From NCBI GenBank assembly GCA_016794945.1, contig JAEUIX010000056.1, forward strand, positions 1 to 5,170: a stretch of DNA of 5,170 bases, written 5' to 3'. Shown piece by piece: positions 1 to 3,960 of this stretch (positions are counted from its first letter, which is position 1; each line of letters starts with the position of its first letter). A program made the translations under genes and the position numbers. This stretch comes from Phycisphaerae bacterium (lineage in GTDB: Bacteria > Planctomycetota > Phycisphaerae > Phycisphaerales > UBA1924). A model generated the notes under the pieces. That model had not been told where the DNA came from, made no database searches, and worked only from the letters and a program-made list of their open reading frames with translations.

Positions 1-157
1 CTGCCCCCTGTCACGATTGATGCGGCGTGCTGATCGAAACTTAGCTCAATCGCAAGCAGACGACAGGGTTTCCCCCGGCGGACGTCCAGCAGCGTCAGCG
101 TACCCGCCGACTCTCCACCGTTCGTCCACAATCCGCCCACGTCTTGTGGCGATCGCA

Positions 158-173
158 AGTGTTCGAGAACACT
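158..173. promoter_or_regulatory. Candidate operator: perfect 7-bp dyad, 2-bp spacer
   Basis: AGTGTTCGAGAACACT consists of AGTGTTC, GA and the exact reverse complement GAACACT. It ends 77 bp before the lipoprotein start codon. An 8-bp palindrome TACCGGTA (173-180) abuts it. A weak -10-like TACTTT sits at 179-184, which would place the dyad over the -35/spacer region, as expected for a dimeric regulator. Small compact dyads of this kind are typical operators, but the cognate protein is unknown. It could instead be a small hairpin in the mRNA leader. Confidence 0.4.
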
Positions 174-239
174 ACCGGTACTTTTCTCATACGCCGCAAT
201 GCGGGCATGTCACGGCTCGCCGCGCGGCGCTTCTCGACC

Positions 240-244
240 AGGAG
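240..244 (+). promoter_or_regulatory. Ribosome binding site fixing the start at 251
   Basis: AGGAG lies 6 nt before the ATG at 251. It is the reason for choosing this start over the in-frame ATG at 17, which would place about 78 unsupported residues in front of a good signal peptide. Confidence 0.8.
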
Positions 245-250
245 CACGCC

Positions 251-862
251 ATGAACCTCTCGCGCCGAATGTGGCTGTTGGGTGCGGCGATCGCCTGCGC
301 GTTGCCGGGCGGGTGCGGCACCGCGTCGTTCCATCCGCTGTGGTCGGCGTCGAAGCAGGTCAGCGACGACCGGGTGGTGGGGGTGTGGAAACCGGACAAG
401 AACGAAAGCAAGAAGGAGACCTACGCCGTCGCCCGCGCCGAGGGCGGGTACGCGGTGACCATGAAGCGCTCGTCGGAAGCGGGCGACTTCAGCGGGCGCT
501 ACGCGATGCGCCTGGTCCGTCTGGGGCCGACGCTCTTCGCGGAGTTCACGCCCGCGGAAGACGTGGCGAAGCGCAGCACCGAGCAGTACGGCGTGATGTT
601 CCTTCCGATGTACAACATATTGCGGCTGACGTTCGACAAGGGTTCGGCCACGCTGCACATGCTCGACGAGGACTGGCTCAAGGCGCAGGCGGGCAAGAAC
701 CCCGCCGCGATCCAGCTGCTCGAGCGGCCGGACGGAACCCTCCTGCTCATCAGCAGCACCGAGACGCTGCAGAAGTTCTTCGAGCGCGCGGGGGTTGACC
801 CCGAGGCGTTCAAGCACGACGGCGTCAGGCTGGTGAAGGAGCCGGCGCCCGGCGCGCCGTAG
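251..862 (+). CDS. Predicted exported lipoprotein, function unknown
   Basis: The product has 203 residues. Residues 1-22 look like an export signal: a short basic start containing Ser-Arg-Arg-Met-Trp-Leu-Leu, a hydrophobic stretch (about 8-18), then Pro-Gly-Gly-Cys with Cys22 as the likely lipidated residue. The Ser-Arg-Arg-x-Trp-Leu pattern resembles a twin-arginine (Tat) motif, so Tat export is possible. The Pro at -3 is atypical for a lipobox. Right after the Cys comes Phe-His-Pro-Leu-Trp, followed by a Val-Gly-Val-Trp segment near residue 50. From memory, this resembles a group of small envelope proteins with 'HPL' followed by 'GxW', which look like beta-rich, lipocalin-like folds. I cannot confirm that here. 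The rest alternates short strands (tyrosine- and threonine-rich) with a late helical part. The gene is followed after 31 nt by the HD-GYP remnant, so the two were probably co-transcribed. Its function is not assigned. Confidence 0.82.
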   Translation: MNLSRRMWLLGAAIACALPGGCGTASFHPLWSASKQVSDDRVVGVWKPDKNESKKETYAVARAEGGYAVTMKRSSEAGDFSGRYAMRLVRLGPTLFAEFTPAEDVAKRSTEQYGVMFLPMYNILRLTFDKGSATLHMLDEDWLKAQAGKNPAAIQLLERPDGTLLLISSTETLQKFFERAGVDPEAFKHDGVRLVKEPAPGAP

Positions 863-893
863 GCCGCCCCGCCCCGCCGACCGAGCGCTGCCG

Positions 894-1020
894 ATGACCG
901 ACGAAGCGATCCACGATCCGCTGCTCAGGGTCGAGGCCAAGGACCGGTCCACCGCCGCGCACACCTGGCGCGTGGTGCTCTACGCGCGGGCCGTGGCCGA
1001 GGCCGGCGGCGCGCCGCACA
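894..1020 (+). pseudogene. HD-GYP-type phosphohydrolase, N-terminal remnant
   Basis: Starting at the ATG at 894, about 42 codons read like the beginning of an HD-GYP domain: Asp-Pro-Leu-Leu, then Ala-Lys-Asp-Arg-Ser-Thr-Ala-Ala-His-Thr with Arg-Val four codons later, then an Ala-rich helix ending in a Gly-Gly-Ala-Pro turn. This corresponds to the family's 'AKDxxTxxHSxRVxxxA' first helix. HD-GYP proteins usually cleave cyclic di-GMP. The essential part that should follow, containing the His-Asp-x-Gly-Lys motif and the GYP loop, is absent. After about 1020 the frame drifts into unrelated, less GC3-biased sequence and stops at 1226. The SD is weak. The gene follows the lipoprotein gene closely, so it was probably the second gene of that operon. 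A possible C-terminal piece lies at about 2170-2313. A misassembly would give the same picture. Confidence 0.62.
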
Positions 1021-1118
1021 CCCGAAGCGCGGTTGCAAGGAGTGGGAACGCTGGAGGGTGCTGTCGGGTTCTATCTGGTGTTCGGTGCGTTCAGCGGTTG
1101 ACAACTCGATTGGATCCG

Positions 1119-1124
1119 AAGGAG
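1119..1124 (+). promoter_or_regulatory. Ribosome binding site of the candidate leader ORF
   Basis: AAGGAG lies 6 nt before a GTG at 1131. This is an ideal SD and spacing, and it is the main evidence that the short ORF starting at 1131 is translated. Confidence 0.5.
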
Positions 1125-1130
1125 CACCTC

Positions 1131-1226
1131 GTGCACCGATTCGTGGCCGCAGTTGGGATGCAATCAGCAATCACGGCGCCGAAATCGCCGACCGCTCGCG
1201 CCTCGAAGACAGGAGTGTTCTGGTGA
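1131..1226 (+). CDS. Candidate 31-residue leader peptide
   Basis: A short ORF begins with GTG behind a strong SD and codes for 31 residues. It has a mildly hydrophobic start (Phe-Val-Ala-Ala-Val-Gly) followed by a basic, Ala/Ser/Thr/Pro-rich second half ending Gly-Val-Phe-Trp. Its TGA overlaps the start codon of the next gene in a GTGA arrangement (1223-1226), the classic layout for translational coupling. It is in the same frame as the HD-GYP remnant, so the open frame runs from 894 to here. Codon third positions are only weakly G/C-biased, which argues against a long-conserved gene. It could be a leader peptide or simply a fortuitous ORF. I recognise no known leader family. Confidence 0.35.
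   Translation: MHRFVAAVGMQSAITAPKSPTARASKTGVFW
1211..1215 (+). promoter_or_regulatory. Ribosome binding site fixing the start at 1223
   Basis: AGGAG lies 7 nt before the GTG at 1223, and a signal peptide begins at that GTG. Together these override the longer in-frame start at 1058. Confidence 0.75.
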
Positions 1227-2002
1227 ACAATTCACGGAATGTCGTCTTGGCTGGCGCAGCGCTCATTCTCGCGGTCAGTTTCGCCTGTGCCTGCATGCCG
1301 ACCGCGTTCGCGACTCACAGGGCCACTCCGCAGCCTGCCGGGGTTCACCAGAGTATGTCTGGCGTCCAGGTTGCGTCAGGGGCGATGAACCTGCTCTGCG
1401 GTCTTCGAGCGTTCAATGTGGATCCCCCGAAAGATGGCCGGGCGGATCCGGACAAGTCGGCAACGATCGTGAAGCACGAGAACTCGCCAGAGAACCTGCG
1501 GGCGGTCTTCTTGAAGTTGCACGAGGCGATGGCGGCCAACGACACCAAGACCGTCGCGGCAATCGCGCGGGAGCTGCGGCCAACAACGGACCGACTCAAG
1601 CGGGTTCTGAAGGACGGCGTTCCACGGGAGCGGATCGACCAGATCGAGAAATGGTACAATGAGTTTTTCCCGGCCACCACCGATGACGCCAAGAGCGCTC
1701 AGGTATTGGCACATCATCTGAAGTACTCCGAGGTCGAAGTTACCGGTGCCACGACGGAGGAGATCATCGCATACAAAGAGGGGTCTCCGGCCTGGCGAGA
1801 ATTCCCTCGCGGCGCTTGCCAAGTCGCCGCAGAACTGATGGCGCCCGGTGCGAGGTTCTACGAGGTTGAGTACCTCGAGAAGGGCAAGGACATGGGCGTC
1901 AAGTTCCATATGCTGTTCTGGGATCCGGGCACCGGGCGCTGGTGCATGGCCGGACCGTTGTGGCGCGTGCGGTCCAGCGCTTCGGGACCCTCCAAGAAGT
2001 AG
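1223..2002 (+). CDS. Secreted protein of unknown function
   Basis: The product has 259 residues from a GTG start. Residues 1-30 form a signal peptide: a short start with one Arg, a hydrophobic core (7-21), then Ala-Phe-Ala at 28-30, a good signal peptidase I site. Cys22 and Cys24 lie just before it, so lipidation is a less likely alternative. A low-complexity spacer follows. Residues about 87-152 are charged and look helical. The C-terminal part (about 160-250) has a distinctive pattern: Ala-Thr-Thr-Glu-Glu-Ile, then Glu-Phe-Pro-Arg-Gly-Ala, then Phe-Tyr-Glu-Val-Glu, Gly-Lys-Asp, a Lys-Phe-His-Met-Leu-Phe-Trp-Asp strand and Gly-Pro-Leu-Trp. It resembles uncharacterised planctomycete exported proteins as I remember them, which a search would need to confirm. 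No catalytic motif was seen. GC content and codon bias are lower than in the flanking genes, suggesting transfer. It lies inside the disrupted HD-GYP region and may be coupled to the small ORF in front of it. Confidence 0.8.
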   Translation: MNNSRNVVLAGAALILAVSFACACMPTAFATHRATPQPAGVHQSMSGVQVASGAMNLLCGLRAFNVDPPKDGRADPDKSATIVKHENSPENLRAVFLKLHEAMAANDTKTVAAIARELRPTTDRLKRVLKDGVPRERIDQIEKWYNEFFPATTDDAKSAQVLAHHLKYSEVEVTGATTEEIIAYKEGSPAWREFPRGACQVAAELMAPGARFYEVEYLEKGKDMGVKFHMLFWDPGTGRWCMAGPLWRVRSSASGPSKK

Positions 2003-2169
2003 CTGCCGCAATCGCCGGGCGCAACCGCGACTTGTGCGCACTGTGAAGGATCGGCCCCCGCCGGTTGCACGACGTTGGCGAGATCTGATCGCGAGGGCGC
2101 GTGGGTCGTGCTCGGTGAGGGAAGGTGGAGATCCGACCAGGCTTGACCGATCAACTGTGCCGCCGTCCC
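2003..2169. other. Non-coding stretch after the secreted-protein gene
   Basis: No gene with coding bias was seen on either strand. An 8-bp palindrome GTGCGCAC (2034-2041) has no loop and no following T-run, so it is not a usable intrinsic terminator. The second copy of CGGTTGCA lies at 2062-2069. The right boundary of the lower-GC segment probably falls between the in-frame stop at 2116 and about 2190. Confidence 0.4.
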
Positions 2170-2313
2170 GTGCGGTCTCCGGTCCGCTCGCATGAAAGCG
2201 CCGCCCCCGTCGACTCGCGCCTACCGAAGCCCAAGCCCTCCAAGGCGAAGCGCCGCACCCCAGAACCCCACGCCTCCCGCCGCACCAGCCGCGCCCGCCG
2301 CCAACGCGCGTGA
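2170..2313 (+). pseudogene. C-terminal tail of a lost gene, possibly the HD-GYP gene
   Basis: Frame 1 from about 2188 to the TGA at 2311-2313 has about 84% G/C at codon third positions, clearly more than the other open forward frame, and so looks like real coding sequence. It encodes a basic, disordered-looking tail rich in Lys, Arg and Pro, ending Arg-Arg-Gln-Arg-Ala. The frame has a stop at 2116, and coding bias fades upstream of about 2180. No SD-supported start fits it; the GTG at 2125 lacks one. Such tails are common at the ends of GC-rich bacterial proteins. Its place, downstream of the HD-GYP start on the same strand and convergent with the next gene, suggests it is the 3' end of the same broken gene. 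That link is an inference; the left boundary is approximate. Confidence 0.45.
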
Positions 2314-2354
2314 CCCTGCTCAACGCTGGCGGCCTGTTGGCGGCGGCACCCCGC

Positions 2355-3818
2355 TCAATACGCCTTCTTCAGTTCCGCGCCCGGGTAGAAGTTCGCAAGG
2401 ATCTTCTGCCACGCGTCGCCCCGGTCCGCCATCGCCTTGGCCGAGTACTGGCACATGCCCACGCCGTGCCCGAAGCCGCGGCCCTTGATCGTCACCGCAT
2501 CGCCCGCAACCGTCGCCTCCAGGTCGCCGCTGCTGACGCGGCTGGCCCGCGTCACCGCCGGCAGGCCCTGCACCTCGGTGTTGCACGCCTGGCGCAGCGC
2601 CTCGGCCGTCATCGTGTACGACTGGCCCCCCGGCTGCAGCACCAGGTACCGCGTCGGCCGGCCCACCTCGTTCACGCTCGACACCTTGATCGAGTCCAGG
2701 GCCGTGATATTCCGCAACGCGTGCCCGTTGGTCCGGCCCCACTGGCGGAGGCGCTGCGTCAACTCGGCGCGGCTGCGCACGACGGTCCAGCGGTGCAGGG
2801 GCGAGGCCTCGTCGGCGTGCTCGCGCGCCGTCGCCTGCAGCGGCCCGGCGAGGTTGTACTCATACCCCGGGCCGATCGGCCAGGTGTCGCGCGCGCTGGC
2901 CGAGCGCCCGCCCGACGTGCTGCTGTAGTACGCCCGCAGCGGCCCGCCCATCCACGTGAGGATCACCCCGCGCGTCTCGCGCACCGCCTGCACCGCCTGC
3001 GGCAGCTCGCTGGCGCCCTTGTACGCCTGGTCGGCGACGGTCGACTCCACGTCGAACGGCTTGCCCGCGGCGCGCGAGCGTGCGCGCTCGTGCACCGCGT
3101 AGGAGCGGGCCGCCACCGCCTGCGCCCGGAACGCGCCCACCGGCCACTGCGACGGCAGCTCCGCGCTCACTACTCCCTTGAGGTACTCCTCCATCTGCAC
3201 CGACTCGATGATGTCGAACGCCCGCTGCGATACGTCCGTCCGCGCCGTCAGGCGCAGCGTGCCGGGGTAGCGAGCGCCGTTCAGCGTCAGCGCCGGCGCC
3301 GGCGGCGGCAGCTTGGCCCCCGCTCCGCCCGCGCCCGCGCCGCTCACGCCCGCGGCCCCGGGCGGCGCCGCTTCCGGCGGGGCCAGCACCAGGTCGCCCG
3401 TGCGTTCGAAGAACGCCGACAGGCCCGCGGCGTCGGTCAGTTCCCAGCGCGCCTCGCTCAGCCGCACGCTCACCGGCCCGCGCAGCTTCGCCGGCACGCC
3501 CCGCCCGCCGGCCACGGTCACCGACACGCTGTCGCCGGTGGTCGCCCCGATCTGGATCGCCGTCACCGCGTTGCCCAGGCGCACGCGCATCTCAGGCTCG
3601 CCGACGATCCCCGCGATGGCCCCCCGGCCGATCGTCTCGTCGCCCGTTCGCTCGCTCCACCCCCCGTGCGCCGACGGGGTGTTCTGGCACCCGCCGCCCA
3701 CCGCCCCAAGCAGCACCGCGAGCCCCGCCGCGGCAGCGCGGGCCGCCGCCACGCCGCCCACGGTCCATCCACCGCGGGGCGCACCCATCACCCACCGGCA
3801 ATCTCGGCCGATCATCAT
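2355..3818 (-). CDS. SpoIID/LytB-domain lipoprotein, predicted lytic transglycosylase
   Basis: The product has 487 residues from the chosen ATG (3816-3818), which has GGAG 6 nt before it. Other starts in frame are ATG 3908, GTG 3854, ATG 3830 and ATG 3788. A hydrophobic Ala/Val/Leu stretch ends at Gly-Gly-Gly-Cys (Cys44), so it is probably a lipoprotein. Residues about 60-140 look like small strands, and a Gly/Ala/Pro linker spans about 146-176. The SpoIID domain fills the rest: Glu-Glu-Tyr-Leu-Lys-Gly-Val-Val, then Ala-Glu-Leu-Pro-x-x-Trp with Glu220 as the expected catalytic acid, Arg-Ala-Gln-Ala-Val-Ala-Ala-Arg-Ser-Tyr-Ala, Tyr-Tyr-Ser-Ser-Thr-Ser-Gly-Gly, and near the end Gly-Phe-Gly-His-Gly-Val-Gly-Met-Cys-Gln-Tyr (about 448-458). 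SpoIID of endospore formers cleaves glycan strands stripped of stem peptides. Outside spore formers, homologues are thought to act in cell-wall remodelling. It is convergent with the basic tail 41 nt away and divergent from dprA. Confidence 0.9.
   Translation of the reverse strand: MMIGRDCRWVMGAPRGGWTVGGVAAARAAAAGLAVLLGAVGGGCQNTPSAHGGWSERTGDETIGRGAIAGIVGEPEMRVRLGNAVTAIQIGATTGDSVSVTVAGGRGVPAKLRGPVSVRLSEARWELTDAAGLSAFFERTGDLVLAPPEAAPPGAAGVSGAGAGGAGAKLPPPAPALTLNGARYPGTLRLTARTDVSQRAFDIIESVQMEEYLKGVVSAELPSQWPVGAFRAQAVAARSYAVHERARSRAAGKPFDVESTVADQAYKGASELPQAVQAVRETRGVILTWMGGPLRAYYSSTSGGRSASARDTWPIGPGYEYNLAGPLQATAREHADEASPLHRWTVVRSRAELTQRLRQWGRTNGHALRNITALDSIKVSSVNEVGRPTRYLVLQPGGQSYTMTAEALRQACNTEVQGLPAVTRASRVSSGDLEATVAGDAVTIKGRGFGHGVGMCQYSAKAMADRGDAWQKILANFYPGAELKKAY
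3284..3380 (-). repeat. GC-only low-complexity linker inside the SpoIID-domain gene
   Basis: This segment is almost all G and C, with runs such as GCCGGCGCCGGCGGCGGC on the plus strand. It encodes the Gly/Ala/Pro-rich linker between the N-terminal strands and the catalytic domain. Such tracts vary in length between relatives and are prone to sequencing error, but the frame stays open across it. Confidence 0.6.
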
Positions 3819-3886
3819 GACTGGCTCCATGTCGAACAGTGCTTTATCGGACACCGCCCCTCCACCCGCCCCAATACCCACCGGAT

Positions 3887-3903
3887 TGTCCACACGCCGG
3901 ACA
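3887..3903. promoter_or_regulatory. Candidate dyad TGTCC-N7-GGACA in the divergent region
   Basis: Perfect 5-bp arms with a 7-nt spacer lie between the two divergent genes. The size suits a dimeric regulator or a small hairpin. With such short arms in GC-rich DNA, chance is a real alternative. Confidence 0.22.
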
Positions 3904-3908
3904 GCCAC

Positions 3909-3918
3909 AAACCGGTTT
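3909..3918. promoter_or_regulatory. 10-bp palindrome upstream of the dprA -35 box
   Basis: AAACCGGTTT is perfectly self-complementary and ends 8 bp before the -35 element at 3927. Overlapping it, ACCGG (3911-3915) and CCGGT (3921-3925) form a second small dyad. The position suits an operator or activator site for dprA, the SpoIID-domain gene, or both. Confidence 0.3.
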
Positions 3919-3926
3919 CCCCGGTC

Positions 3927-3954
3927 TTGACCCGAACAAACGCCGCATTACACT
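3927..3954 (+). promoter_or_regulatory. Sigma-70-type promoter of dprA
   Basis: TTGACC (3927-3932), a 16-bp spacer and TACACT (3949-3954) match the -35/-10 consensus well for such GC-rich DNA. Transcription should begin about 6-7 nt after the -10, at 3960-3961, which coincides with the first base of the GTG start codon. There is no SD between the promoter and that codon. A leaderless transcript therefore fits. Confidence 0.6.
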
Positions 3955-3960
3955 CTCCCG

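Larger units (their letters stand above)
1..250. other. Non-coding region upstream of the lipoprotein gene
   Basis: I see no convincing gene here. One forward frame is open through the whole stretch and runs into the lipoprotein, but its codons lack the strong third-position G/C bias of the neighbouring genes, and a much better start with an SD lies at 251. A 7-bp inverted repeat (CCCTGTC at 6-12, GACAGGG at 62-68) has a 49-nt loop and no T-run, so it is not a convincing terminator. The one notable element is the dyad at 158-173. The stretch probably holds the promoter of the downstream gene and its 5' untranslated region. Confidence 0.6.
1021..2190. other. Lower-GC segment interrupting the HD-GYP gene
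   Basis: Between the HD-GYP start and the putative C-terminal tail lies about 1.17 kb of different character. A sample at 1681-1740 has 53% G+C, against 70% at 4021-4080, and its codons are less G/C-biased at third positions. It contains one credible gene (1223-2002) with its own 5' region. I found no transposase, integrase or clear terminal inverted repeats. CGGTTGCA occurs at 1030-1037 and again in direct orientation at 2062-2069, flanking the gene, but an 8-bp match between two stretches of this size can arise by chance. Both boundaries are approximate. Confidence 0.45.

Noticed and set aside
40..100. tRNA- or tmRNA-like stretch around TTAGCTCAATCGCAAGC
   Set aside because: It recalls a D-arm, but there is no T-arm GTTCRANYC motif and no acceptor stem pairing.
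158..173. Calling the dyad a LexA (SOS) box
   Set aside because: GTTC-N2-GAAC does not match the spacings of the LexA boxes I know, and no SOS gene is adjacent; left as an unassigned operator candidate.
17..250. N-terminal extension of the lipoprotein gene from the ATG at 17
   Set aside because: It would put 78 residues before a clear signal peptide; the SD at 240-244 and weak coding bias upstream support 251.
149..294. Two GCGATCGC octamers (149-156 and 287-294) as a HIP1-like repeat
   Set aside because: Only two copies, one inside a coding region; expected by chance in GC-rich DNA.
1098..1103. Perfect TTGACA as a promoter for the secreted-protein gene
   Set aside because: No acceptable -10 box lies 16-18 bp downstream; that position is AAGGAG, the SD of the short ORF.
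1058..1222. N-terminal extension of the secreted-protein gene from the GTG at 1058
   Set aside because: No SD at suitable spacing, and it would bury the signal peptide; 1223 has both an SD and the signal start.
894..1226. An intact 110-residue HD-related protein
   Set aside because: Family-like sequence ends near 1020 and the remaining residues look random, with no HD catalytic motif. It was treated as a remnant.
2314..2354. Bidirectional terminator between the convergent genes
   Set aside because: Only imperfect GGCGGC repeats were seen, with no stable stem followed by a T-run on either strand.
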